From: Longispora fulva
GTDB taxonomy: Bacteria; Actinomycetota; Actinomycetes; Mycobacteriales; Micromonosporaceae
Direction of reading: 5' to 3'
Assembly (NCBI RefSeq): GCF_015751905.1
Contig: NZ_JADOUF010000001.1
Span: 2,356,001 to 2,420,000, forward strand
Length of the DNA: 64,000 nt
Below the pieces are notes generated by a model, which saw nothing but the letters and a program-made list of their open reading frames with translations, did no database searches and was not told where the DNA came from. Within the stretch, counting starts at the first letter, position 1. Every line of letters begins with the position of its first letter. This document shows, one piece after another, positions 33,015 to 41,309 of the stretch. The translations under genes and the position numbers were made by a program.

Positions 33015-34517
33015 ATGCGTGCATTCCTGGATGGAGGCGGTCCGCTGATGTCGGATCTGGACACGACGGATCCACCCGGCTGGGCCCCCGGTGACGGGCC
33101 TGGGCAGCCGCTGGTTCTGGAGGGCTACTCCGACTTCACCCTGATCGCCGAGACGACGCACAGCAGGGTGTACACCGCGGTCCGGCGCCTGCCGGACGGG
33201 CTGAAGCGACGCACAGTCGCGGTCAAGGAACTACGTGACGGCGGCAGCCGGAGCCGGCCGCTGCGGGAGGCGCAGCTCACCCTCGACCTGCAACACTCGA
33301 GCATCATTCCGGTGTACGACGTGCTCACGGCCACCAACGGGGCGACGTGCATCATGATGGAGTACTGCCGGCGTGGCTCCCTGGCCGCCGAGAACCGGCA
33401 GCTGACCGTGGCCGAGACACTCGCCGCGGGCATCGCGGTCGCCGAAGCGCTCGAGTACGCGCACCGCAAGGGCGTCCTGCACCGCGACATCAAGCCGGAC
33501 AACGTGCTGGTGCGCGGCGACGTCCCCGAGCGACCTTCCTCCTATGTGCTCACCGACTTCGGCATCGCCCGACAGGTGAACGCCAACCTGACCAACTCGA
33601 CGAACCAGTTCACCTATCCGTACGCCTCGCCGCAACAGCTGACGGGCAAGCCACCGTCGGTTGCCGACGACGTGTGGTCGCTGGGTGCCACCCTGTTCAC
33701 GCTGCTGGACGGCGCGCCGCCGTTCGCGCTCACCGGGGTGGCCGATACGACGGACACCCTGACCAACCACACCAGGCGCATCGAGAATGCCGAGCCCAGG
33801 GCCATGCGCCGCACCGACGTGCCTGACGCCCTGGTCGCCGTGATCAGCCGCTGCCTGCACAAGGACCCGACCGGCAGATACGCCGACGCGGTCGCCCTGC
33901 GCGCTGCGCTGTCGGCGGTCGTCCCGGCGGAGTCCGCCTGGGCACGGCCCGGCGTTGCCGTCCCCGCGCTGGCGGAGCCGGCCCCGCACCTGGCTCCGTC
34001 GGCGTTGGCGAACGTGCGGCCGGAGCAGCCGCCGACCGGCGTGCCGGCCACGCCGGAGTCGGACCCGCAACCGGTACCCCGGAGGAAACGACGCCGCTGG
34101 CTGGCCCTGGTGGCGGCCGCGGCCACAGTACTGGTCGGGGTGCCAGTCGGCGTGTTGCTGGCTCGGGGTGGTGAGCCGAACCCGTCGGCGGTCGGAGCCC
34201 GGGCAGGTTCGCCGACCGGATCCTCGGCCTCCCGGCCCGCCTGGGCTCCGGAGTTGCTCGACGTCACCGACCAGCAGTCCGGCGCGGCCCTCCTCTGGCT
34301 GGACCACAGCACCGGGCGGGCCGGGTTCATCATCGTCGCCGAGCCCGACGGGCGCACCGGCGACGAGCGCGGTCACTTCCCGCCCGGAACGACCAAGGCC
34401 GCGGTCACCGGCCTGGACCCGCTCGTGCACCGGTACTGCTTCGCGGTCGTGGCGGTGCTCGGCGGGGAACACGCCGTCTCCGAACCCCGGTGCGTCACCC
34501 GCGCCCGCGCCGGCTGA
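33015..34517 (+). CDS. transmembrane Ser/Thr protein kinase
   Basis: 500 residues. The kinase domain covers about residues 38-300: V-A-V-K-E-L with the ATP-binding Lys, catalytic loop HRDIKPDN near residue 156, DFG in L-T-D-F-G-I-A, and A-S-P-Q-Q-L for the A-P-E motif. A basic stretch R-R-K-R-R-R-W precedes one membrane helix (L-V-A-A-A-A-T-V-L-V-G-V-P-V-G-V-L-L-A). The extracellular C-terminus is a fibronectin III-like domain of about 90 residues with one Cys pair. The start may be 33015 (AGGA six bases upstream) or the ATG at 33048. It is the only plus-strand gene of the island and probably phosphorylates the FHA partners. Confidence 0.92.
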   Translation: MRAFLDGGGPLMSDLDTTDPPGWAPGDGPGQPLVLEGYSDFTLIAETTHSRVYTAVRRLPDGLKRRTVAVKELRDGGSRSRPLREAQLTLDLQHSSIIPVYDVLTATNGATCIMMEYCRRGSLAAENRQLTVAETLAAGIAVAEALEYAHRKGVLHRDIKPDNVLVRGDVPERPSSYVLTDFGIARQVNANLTNSTNQFTYPYASPQQLTGKPPSVADDVWSLGATLFTLLDGAPPFALTGVADTTDTLTNHTRRIENAEPRAMRRTDVPDALVAVISRCLHKDPTGRYADAVALRAALSAVVPAESAWARPGVAVPALAEPAPHLAPSALANVRPEQPPTGVPATPESDPQPVPRRKRRRWLALVAAAATVLVGVPVGVLLARGGEPNPSAVGARAGSPTGSSASRPAWAPELLDVTDQQSGAALLWLDHSTGRAGFIIVAEPDGRTGDERGHFPPGTTKAAVTGLDPLVHRYCFAVVAVLGGEHAVSEPRCVTRARAG

Positions 34518-34533
34518 CAGCCGGCGCGGGCGC
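34501..34533. terminator. bidirectional hairpin covering the kinase stop codon
   Basis: GCGCCCGCGCCGGCT and AGCCGGCGCGGGCGC make a perfect 15-bp stem with a 3-base loop. The kinase stop codon TGA lies at the loop. It separates the convergent kinase and transglutaminase-fold genes and can terminate both strands. The last codons of the kinase are thus constrained by RNA structure. Confidence 0.8.
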
Positions 34534-34537
34534 GGTC

Positions 34538-36550
34538 CTAGGGACGAAACAGCGGCCGGGGGTCCACCGCCCACAACGCCCTGCGGCGCCACGGCACGAC
34601 CCTGCGCACCTCGCGGCGTAGGTGCAGCCAACGCCGCCAACTGTCCCCGGCAGCCGCTGCGGCCAGACCGGGCGGGGCGAACGCGGCCCGGTCGGCGGCC
34701 TCGGCCAGCGTCGTGGCCGGGCCGGCCGCCTTGGGCGCCAGAGCGGCCAGGTCCGCTGCGACCGCCGGGGCGCTGGCGGACGCTGGCGGACGCCGACCGA
34801 GGAGCACCAGCAGGTCGAGGACCTCCGACCACGCTCCGCCCACGCCGGCCCTCCGGTGCCGACGACGGCGCGCCGCCCGCAGCGCGACCACGGCCAACCC
34901 TGCCAGCGACACGGCGACGCCCAGCGCGGCGCCCACCGGGGCCCACCAGCCGCCGGCACTGTCCGGTTCCCGGGGCCGGGCCTCGGGAGTGACCGGGGCG
35001 ACCGGGGCCGGCGCGGGCGGCGGAACAGGCCTACCGGCCGAGTCGTCCCGGGAGGTGCTGGCGCCTGGGCCGCCGACCAGCGGCGTCGGGTCGAACGGGG
35101 CCCAGCCGGCCCCGGAGAAGTACACCTCAGGCCACGCGAGCACGTCACGACCGCGCACCACGCGCTGCCCGTCCGGCCCGGCCTCGCCCTCCCGGAATCC
35201 GACCACCAGCCGCGCCGGTAGCCCGACGGCCCGGGCCAGCAACACGAAAGCGCTGGCGAACTGTTCGGAGGAACCGGCTTGCGCGCCGGGCGTGCCGGCC
35301 TTGCCGAACAGGAAGGTGTCCAGCCGGGCGTAGGAGGAGCCGGTGGGCGCCTCCGGATCGAACCGCCGGCCGGCCCGCACGACCTGTTCGATCCGTTGGG
35401 CCTGCTCAAGGCGGGTACCGGCTCCGGTGGTGGCGCGGTAGGCGTAGTCGGCGATCGGCACCGGCAGCCGGGGCGTGGCCAGCCACGGCTCGGTCTCCGG
35501 GCCATCGGGGACGCCTGCCGCCGCCACCTCCGCGGGGCCGGGCGTGTCGACCTGGCCGCGTACGTCGTAGCGCAGGCCCCTGGCCAGTCGGGGCTGCCAG
35601 ACCAGCGTTCCGGCCTGCGGTTCGACCCTGGCCTCGGCCAGCGAGGAGCCCAGCGGCCAGCCCGGCGACGGCAGCCACGGCCCGGTCAGGTTCGAGACGG
35701 TGATCGTGGCCTGGACCGTGGCGCTCTTCGCCCCGGGGGTGGGGCCGGTGCGTTCGACGGCGCCCAGTGGGTAGTAGTCCGAGGCGGTGCGCCAGCTCGC
35801 GCCGGTGAAGTCGACGAGCGTGACCAGCCGCAGCCGGACCGGGGACGCCGACCGTACCCGCAGCAGCTCGTCGTCGCCGTGCCGGGCCCACGCCGACAGC
35901 CGGGGCAGCGGGCTCGGCTCGGTCAGGGTCAGCACAGGCAACCGGACCAGGTCGCGGGGTTCGAACGGATCGGCCAGCGGCAGCCGCCCGCCGACCAGCG
36001 CGGTCATCGCGCACAGCAGCAGCACCGGCGTCGAGGCCCGCCAGCGCCGGTCGACCGCCGCCCAGCCCAGCCCGGCGAGCAGCAGCAACGCCAGCGCACC
36101 CAGGCCGTGCCGGTCGGCGCTGCCGGCGGTGAGCAGCGCGCCGCCGAGGTAGAGCACGGCGGCTCCGGTCGGAGCGGCCAGCGTCCCGCCGCCGTCCCGG
36201 GCGGCCAGGGCCCCGACGCACACACCCACGAGGGCGGCGACCAGCGCTCCGGGGACCAGAGAGGCCACTGTGACTGGGATCGGCTCGCCCGCGGTGAGCA
36301 TGCGTGGCACGGCGTCCACCAGCCCGCCGTGTGCGGCGGTCGCCATGTGCGCGGCGATGCCCGCCGCGGCGGTGAGCGCCAGCGCCCAGGCCGGACCGGG
36401 AAGCCGCAGGCGGGCGCCGAGCAGGCTCAGGGCGTATCCCATGAGAAGCGCCGCGACCAGCGTCGCGACCCCGAACCAGCCCGACCACGCCCGACCCAGC
36501 AACGCCGCTGCGGTCGCGGGCAACACAGCCGCCCACAGCTGGCGGATCAT
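34538..36550 (-). CDS. transglutaminase-fold membrane protein (TgpA-like), catalytic Cys and His absent
   Basis: 670 residues. Several membrane helices fill residues 1-190. An extracytoplasmic region and the transglutaminase-like core follow (about residues 390-500), then one more helix (V-G-A-A-L-G-V-A-V-S-L-A-G-L-A-V-V-A-L) and a cytoplasmic DUF4129-like tail. In active relatives the core reads G-x-C-E-Q-F-A and later H-A-W-x-E-V. Here the same places read G-S-S-E-Q-F-A and V-L-A-W-P-E-V-Y-F, so Cys became Ser and His became Leu, and the protein is probably non-catalytic. The ATG overlaps the DUF58 stop (ATGA). MoxR, DUF58 and this protein form a standard trio. Confidence 0.85.
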   Translation of the reverse strand: MIRQLWAAVLPATAAALLGRAWSGWFGVATLVAALLMGYALSLLGARLRLPGPAWALALTAAAGIAAHMATAAHGGLVDAVPRMLTAGEPIPVTVASLVPGALVAALVGVCVGALAARDGGGTLAAPTGAAVLYLGGALLTAGSADRHGLGALALLLLAGLGWAAVDRRWRASTPVLLLCAMTALVGGRLPLADPFEPRDLVRLPVLTLTEPSPLPRLSAWARHGDDELLRVRSASPVRLRLVTLVDFTGASWRTASDYYPLGAVERTGPTPGAKSATVQATITVSNLTGPWLPSPGWPLGSSLAEARVEPQAGTLVWQPRLARGLRYDVRGQVDTPGPAEVAAAGVPDGPETEPWLATPRLPVPIADYAYRATTGAGTRLEQAQRIEQVVRAGRRFDPEAPTGSSYARLDTFLFGKAGTPGAQAGSSEQFASAFVLLARAVGLPARLVVGFREGEAGPDGQRVVRGRDVLAWPEVYFSGAGWAPFDPTPLVGGPGASTSRDDSAGRPVPPPAPAPVAPVTPEARPREPDSAGGWWAPVGAALGVAVSLAGLAVVALRAARRRRHRRAGVGGAWSEVLDLLVLLGRRPPASASAPAVAADLAALAPKAAGPATTLAEAADRAAFAPPGLAAAAAGDSWRRWLHLRREVRRVVPWRRRALWAVDPRPLFRP

Positions 36551-37719
36551 CGCCCGGCTCCGACGGGCCCGGCCACCACGTGGTCCCACAGCCCGATCAG
36601 GTCCTCGGCGCGGGCTCCGCGCAGAGTCGACCCGCCGGTGAACGCGGTGCCGGAGCCGGGGTCGACCACCAGGATCGCGCGGACAGCGGCCGGTTGGGCC
36701 AGGGACTCCAGCGCGCGCACGTCGGCGTGCGGGCCGGTGGCGACGGCGGCCACGTCGGTCCCGGTGGCCACGTCGGCCAGCACGGGGCCGCCCGGGGTGC
36801 CTTCGACGCCGGCCAGCATGGCCACGATCTCGCGCGGGGCACCGCCGTCGAAGTCGGCCAGACCGCCGGAACAGGTGCGCACCGCGACCGGGTGGCCCTG
36901 CTCGCTGGCGGCCCAGGCCAGCGACGCGCAGACGTCCACCGCCTCCTCGAAGTCCTCGGCGCTGGCGTAACTGGCCAACCGGTCGTCGAGCAACAGCGTG
37001 AGGTGTGCGCGCGACGGCTCGGCGTCCTCGCGGACCATCAGCCGGCCGGTGCGCGCGCTGGTGGCCCAGTGCACCCAGCGCAGGTCGTCGCCGGGCACGT
37101 ACTCGCGCAGGTTCACCAGGCTGGTGCCGCCGGCGGCCACCCGGTCCTCGGCGGTGGCGTTGCCGTGCCGCTGGCCAGTGGGCAGCCCCCGCACCGGCAG
37201 TACCCGGGGCAGCACCCGGACCTCGGCGGGCAGCTCGGCGCGCGCGACTCCGGCCGCCAGTCCGGCCGGGGTGGACCGCCGCAGGGTGAGCGGGCCGACC
37301 CGCAGCACTCCGCGCCGGCCCGTCGGCAGCTCGTAGTGGGTTCGCGCCGAGCCGCCGGCGGTGGCCCGCAGCGGCCGGGCCGGGATCGGCTGCCCGTCGA
37401 CCTGGTCTGCGGCCTCCAGCTGGATCCGGGACCAGCGACCCCGGTCGACTATCGTCACGGTCACCGCGCAGGCCGCGTTGCGGGCGACCTCCAGCGGCAC
37501 GATCACCCGGGACACGTCGACAGCGCGCGGCCAGCCGACCAGAGCCAGCGACCCGGCCGCCATGACGAGCAGGCCCAGGCCGAGGACCAGCAAGCCCGGG
37601 TAGCCGAGCACGGTGCCGGCGACCAGCAGCGCCGCGCCGAGTGAGGTCGCGGCCGCGCCGCGCCGGGTCAGCCGGCCGCGCAGCCTGAGTGCCGCGCGGG
37701 TCGGCGGGGGCGAGGTCAT
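36547..37719 (-). CDS. DUF58 domain protein
   Basis: 390 residues. Two N-terminal membrane helices (about residues 22-62), a beta-sandwich region, and then the DUF58 signature Y-V-P-G-D-D-L-R-W-V-H-W-A-T-S-A-R-T-G near residue 215 followed by a von Willebrand-like segment (L-T-L-L-L-D-D-R). DUF58 proteins associate with MoxR ATPases, which lie directly upstream here with a 12-bp gap. The combination is thought to assemble or remodel membrane or secreted complexes. Coupled downstream to the transglutaminase-fold gene. Confidence 0.88.
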   Translation of the reverse strand: MTSPPPTRAALRLRGRLTRRGAAATSLGAALLVAGTVLGYPGLLVLGLGLLVMAAGSLALVGWPRAVDVSRVIVPLEVARNAACAVTVTIVDRGRWSRIQLEAADQVDGQPIPARPLRATAGGSARTHYELPTGRRGVLRVGPLTLRRSTPAGLAAGVARAELPAEVRVLPRVLPVRGLPTGQRHGNATAEDRVAAGGTSLVNLREYVPGDDLRWVHWATSARTGRLMVREDAEPSRAHLTLLLDDRLASYASAEDFEEAVDVCASLAWAASEQGHPVAVRTCSGGLADFDGGAPREIVAMLAGVEGTPGGPVLADVATGTDVAAVATGPHADVRALESLAQPAAVRAILVVDPGSGTAFTGGSTLRGARAEDLIGLWDHVVAGPVGAGR

Positions 37720-37731
37720 GTCAGTACCCCG

Positions 37732-38709
37732 TCAGTCCGCGGACGGTCGGGGCGCGGCCACGGCGCGCAGGACGTCCGCGATCACCGTGGCCCCGGTGAC
37801 GCCCGCGAGGGCGGCCTCCCGGGTGGTGATCAGCCGGTGGGCCAGCACCGGCTCGGCGACGGCCTGCAGGTCGCCGGGCACCACGTAGGTCCGGCCGCGG
37901 GTCGCGGCGTACACCTGCGAGCACCGCACTAGCGCGCGCAGGCCCCGGGTGCTCACCCCGAGCCGCAGCCGAGGGTCCTGTCGGGACGCCGCACCCAGGG
38001 CCTGGGCGTATCCGAGCAGCGGGTCGGCGACGTGCACGGCGCGCAGCGACTCCGAGACCCGGGTGACGTCGCCGGGCCCACACACGGTCGCGACATCGTC
38101 GACCTCGCCGGAGCGGCTCGTCGGGCGCAGGACCGCCACCTCGTGGGCGGCGTCGGGGTAGCCCATGGACAGGCGCATCGTGAACCGGTCGAGCTGCGCC
38201 TCCGGCAGCCGGTAGGTGCCGTCGAGGTCCACCGGGTTCTGGGTCGCCACGACCATGAACGGCTCAGGCACCCGGTGCGCGAACCCGTCCTGAGTCACGG
38301 TGTGCTCGGCCATGACCTCCAGCAGCGCGGACTGGGTCTTGGCCGCGGCCCGGTTCACCTCATCGGCCAGCAGCACGTTGGCGAACACCGGCCCCGGGCG
38401 GAACCGCAGCTCGCCGCTCGGCTGGTGAAACACCGCCGTGCCGGTGACATCGCTGGGCAGGAGGTCAGGGGTGAACTGGATCCGGCGGGACACGCCGCCG
38501 AACGCCGCCGACAACGCGCGGGCCAGGGTGGTCTTACCTGTGCCCGGCACATCCTCGACCAGCAGGTGCCCACCGGAGAACAGTGCCACCAGGGCCAGCT
38601 CCACCACCGCACGTTTGCCCGTGACGGCCATTTCGACGGCGTCGGCGACGGCACCGTGCAGTCGTTGGAACTCCAACAGCTGAGTCTCCGTGAACGGAGC
38701 GGCCACCAT
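37732..38709 (-). CDS. MoxR family AAA+ ATPase
   Basis: 325 residues from the ATG at 38709; a TTG at 38715 is an alternative start. Walker A is EDVPGTGKTTLAR near residue 55, Walker B is VLLADEVNRA, sensor 1 lies in VVATQNPVDLDGTYRLPEAQ, and L-D-R-F-T-M-R supplies the Arg finger, all in MoxR order. It is a cytosolic chaperone-like ATPase acting with the DUF58 and transglutaminase-fold proteins encoded downstream. It is probably the first gene of that operon. Confidence 0.92.
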   Translation of the reverse strand: MVAAPFTETQLLEFQRLHGAVADAVEMAVTGKRAVVELALVALFSGGHLLVEDVPGTGKTTLARALSAAFGGVSRRIQFTPDLLPSDVTGTAVFHQPSGELRFRPGPVFANVLLADEVNRAAAKTQSALLEVMAEHTVTQDGFAHRVPEPFMVVATQNPVDLDGTYRLPEAQLDRFTMRLSMGYPDAAHEVAVLRPTSRSGEVDDVATVCGPGDVTRVSESLRAVHVADPLLGYAQALGAASRQDPRLRLGVSTRGLRALVRCSQVYAATRGRTYVVPGDLQAVAEPVLAHRLITTREAALAGVTGATVIADVLRAVAAPRPSAD

Positions 38710-38952
38710 GGTCAACGCCGTCCCCGCCTTTCAGCACCGTCCACAAGCAGCACGCCGATCCCTCCGTCTTTCACGCCATTCCTCCGCGCCGCTGTGACGC
38801 ATGGAGGAAGTCCACTGGATGAGTGTCATTCATGTCAATTCAGCGATCTTGCTGATCAATCGCAATGCGTCGGGCAGCACCGGGCGCTGATCGAGCCGGG
38901 GTCGCACTACGGCAGGCCAGCGTAGGTATCCCCCGGCATGCGTCAGCGTGGC

Positions 38953-39990
38953 TCACCACAACGACCGGAGCTTCTTGATCACGTGGCCGCCCGTGTCCGC
39001 GACATCGTCGAGGACATCGCCGGCCCTGTTCTTGACGTCCTTGGCCGTGTCGGCCACCTTGCCCGGATCGACGGTGAGGTTGATGCTGAACCCCGCTCCG
39101 GGGCCAAGGGCTGCGCCCGCGTCGAGCCGAAGCCCGAACGTGCCGTCGTTCTTCATCCCGATGGTGCCTTCAGCGTGCGCGCCGATACCGAGGTACGCCT
39201 CGCCTGTGCCCGCGTACCCGACACCGCCGACGTCGACCTTCTGTTCCACCTCGCCCTTGACGCCGGCGAAGGCGTCGGCGCCCACGCCGATCCCTTCCGT
39301 CCCGGCGACCAGATGTGCCTCGGCCTCGGCACCGGCGAGCCCGGACACTCCTATGGTGTGGCTGGCCGGGCCGATGTCGGCGCGTCGTTCGGCGGAGGCC
39401 TGAACACCCTCTGAGGCGCTGAGCCGCTCGACCAGGCCGTGCTTGTCGAGTTTGACTACACCGCTGACCTGCGCGCCAACGCTGACCTCGGCGTGTCCGG
39501 TCAACAGGACGGGGCCCAGACCCGCGACCCCATCAGCGTCGGCCTTGCCCACCATGGCGTGCCCGTCAAAACCAGCGACGCCATCCGCTGAACTGCGCCG
39601 GGTGGAGAACCCGACGTCCGGACCGCTGGCCCGCGACGAGCCGGAGTAGTGCACTGGGCCAAAGGAATGCTCTGCTCCGACCGGACCGGTCGACGAGGGA
39701 CCGCTGACCGCGCCGCCCGCAGCGGAGGCCTGGATCTGCTCGGCGGCCTGTAGTGTCAACTCCGCGCTGTGACGGCGAAGTTCACCGGTGACCTTCAGGA
39801 TGGCGGGCAGCATCGTCGCCTGCCACGCGGCCCGGAAGGCGCGGCTGTCGGTTCCCGCCCAATGCACGCCCGTGATCGCTACGGTCATGTCACGGCTCTG
39901 GTCCTCCATCCGCTCGGCGGCGCGCCGCATCGCGGCTGCCAGAGTGCGCGCCGAGTCCGGGTCCATTCCGACAAGTCCGTAGGCGGTCAT
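38953..39990 (-). CDS. WXG100-domain protein with long repetitive C-terminal region (candidate type VII effector)
   Basis: 345 residues from the ATG at 39990 (GGGAG six bases upstream). Residues 1-95 are a WXG100-like helical hairpin (M-D-P-D-S-A-R-T-L-A near the start, H-W-A-G-T-D at the turn). After a Ser/Gly-rich linker comes a beta-rich region of repeated G-x-A-E-V-S-V-G-A and G-V-G-A-D-A-F-A-G-V-K-G-E-V-type units, as in the middle part of actinobacterial polymorphic toxins. It ends with a short helical tail A-D-T-A-K-D-V-K-N-R-A. No nuclease or other toxin motif is visible. It is probably exported by the FtsK-like machine at the other end of the island. Confidence 0.75.
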   Translation of the reverse strand: MTAYGLVGMDPDSARTLAAAMRRAAERMEDQSRDMTVAITGVHWAGTDSRAFRAAWQATMLPAILKVTGELRRHSAELTLQAAEQIQASAAGGAVSGPSSTGPVGAEHSFGPVHYSGSSRASGPDVGFSTRRSSADGVAGFDGHAMVGKADADGVAGLGPVLLTGHAEVSVGAQVSGVVKLDKHGLVERLSASEGVQASAERRADIGPASHTIGVSGLAGAEAEAHLVAGTEGIGVGADAFAGVKGEVEQKVDVGGVGYAGTGEAYLGIGAHAEGTIGMKNDGTFGLRLDAGAALGPGAGFSINLTVDPGKVADTAKDVKNRAGDVLDDVADTGGHVIKKLRSLW

Positions 39991-40191
39991 CGAGATCTCC
40001 CGTGGTGAACGACGGGGGTCCACGCCTGAGGGGCCTTGTGACCGCGGGCGCGACCAGACGGCACGTATCCGGCCGTCGGACTCTCCCGCAGTTTCCATTC
40101 CATCCGTGAACCGGCCCTCATGGTCAACCTCCGCCCTGCCAACCGTTGCGAACAGCGCGACCATAGGGCGAAGCGACGATGACGGTCAATC

Positions 40192-40201
40192 GGAACGTTC
40201 C
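40192..40201. promoter_or_regulatory. second copy of palindrome GGAACGTTCC upstream of a WXG100-domain gene
   Basis: Perfect 10-bp palindrome in the 258-bp divergent region between the WXG100-domain gene (start 39990) and the EcsC-like gene (start 40249). It matches the site at 32142-32151. It could act on either gene. Confidence 0.4.
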
Positions 40202-40248
40202 GCGCAGCGGGTGCGGGCCACGAACTGGCCCCAAGTTAGTCTCATGCG

Positions 40249-40692
40249 ATGAGCGACGACGATCTCGAGGTCCCGGTCGACGAGCCGGGGTCCGGTTCGG
40301 ACGCTGAGCAGTCCACCGAGCTGGCGACGACCGATCCCACCCGACTCGAGCGCCTCGGCAACAAGGCCAGGGACGTCAGCGACAAGATCTTCAACGTCGG
40401 CGTCGACGGCAGGGGCCCGTGGAAGGGATCGATCCAGGTCGCGGAGGAGCACCTCGCGAAACACGGCGACGCAGAGAAGGCCATCCAGCGCCTCATCTCC
40501 ACCCACGTTCGCATCACCTCCAGCGCCGGCTTCCTCGCCGGCCTCGGCGGGCTGATCACCCTGCCCGTCACGCTGCCCGCCGACCTCACGGCGCTGTGGC
40601 CCACGCAGGCACGCCTCGCCGGAGCGATCGCGCACCTGCGCGGGTACGACATCCGCTCCGAGGAGGTGCGCCCGTGGTACTCATCTCCCTGA
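40249..40692 (+). CDS. EcsC-like protein, N-terminal part (split by frameshift)
   Basis: 147 codons. From about residue 70 the sequence follows the EcsC family: A-E-K-A-I-Q-R-L-I-S-T-H, a glycine-rich hydrophobic hairpin A-G-F-L-A-G-L-G-G-L-I-T-L-P-V-T-L-P-A-D-L, and L-R-G-Y-D-I-R-S-E-E-V-R, then it runs into a stop. The family continues in the next frame (downstream entry). One base missing near 40669 explains the break: the total span of 728 bases plus one is a whole 243 codons. EcsC proteins are membrane-associated and of unclear role. The N-terminal 70 acidic residues are probably disordered. Confidence 0.7.
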   Translation: MSDDDLEVPVDEPGSGSDAEQSTELATTDPTRLERLGNKARDVSDKIFNVGVDGRGPWKGSIQVAEEHLAKHGDAEKAIQRLISTHVRITSSAGFLAGLGGLITLPVTLPADLTALWPTQARLAGAIAHLRGYDIRSEEVRPWYSSP

Positions 40693-40976
40693 TCGGGTCC
40701 TCGGCGGCCGAGGCTCTGTCGCAGGCGGGCGTCCAGATCGGCACGAAGTCCGCCATCAGCGCCATCAAGCACGTCCCTGGCCGCGTCCTGATCCAGATCA
40801 ACAAGGCGGTCGGCTACCGGCTGATCACCAAGGCCGGCACCAAGGGCATCGTGAACCTGACCAAACTCGCACCCGTCGTGGGCGGGGTGATCGGCGGCGG
40901 CATCAACTACACGAGCACCCGCATCGTCGGCACCTGGGCGAGGAAGAACTTCCCAGCCACCACGACGCAGCCCTGA
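40674..40976 (+). CDS. EcsC-like protein, C-terminal part in shifted frame
   Basis: 100 codons if begun at the GTG at 40674. It overlaps the upstream half by 19 bases and carries on exactly where that half leaves the family pattern: V-V-L-I-S-L-I-G-S-S-A-A-E-A-L-S-Q-A-G, then I-K-H-V-P-G-R-V-L-I-Q-I-N-K and a Gly-rich segment V-V-G-G-V-I-G-G-G-I-N-Y-T. GAGGAGG stands seven bases before this GTG, so it could be translated separately as a split protein, although a single-base deletion in one original gene is the simpler reading. Confidence 0.6.
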   Translation: MVLISLIGSSAAEALSQAGVQIGTKSAISAIKHVPGRVLIQINKAVGYRLITKAGTKGIVNLTKLAPVVGGVIGGGINYTSTRIVGTWARKNFPATTTQP

Positions 40977-41104
40977 GCACACCCGCTGCCCCTGACAGCG
41001 CCGGGCAAAGGCATGCGCGAGCCAGGAAGCGGCCGTACCCGGCGGGTGCTGACCGCGGAGATTGTGGCCTCCCGCTCGGCCGGCCGGGCTGCCACCATGA
41101 ACGC

Positions 41105-41308
41105 ATGACGGTCTGGAAGCTCGTGCTCGGCATCGTGCTGGTTCTGATGGGCGGCCTGTGGACCCTCCAGGGCCTGGGTTACGTCGGCGGTGGCTTCATG
41201 ATCGGCTCGAGGGCCTGGGAGGCGTTCGGTCCGGTCGTGGCCATGACGGGCCCGGTCTGGGCCGTGACCGGCCTCTACCTCGCGTTCACCGCCCGCCCGC
41301 GCGCCTGA
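41105..41308 (+). CDS. small two-helix membrane protein
   Basis: 67 residues, almost wholly two membrane helices (V-L-G-I-V-L-V-L-M-G-G-L-W and V-V-A-M-T-G-P-V-W-A-V-T-G-L-Y) around a Gly-rich loop. It ends in a short basic tail. Small proteins of this kind are common in actinobacteria and have no known role. The gene stands alone; the IS5 remnant begins right after it. Confidence 0.55.
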   Translation: MTVWKLVLGIVLVLMGGLWTLQGLGYVGGGFMIGSRAWEAFGPVVAMTGPVWAVTGLYLAFTARPRA

Positions 41309-41309
41309 G

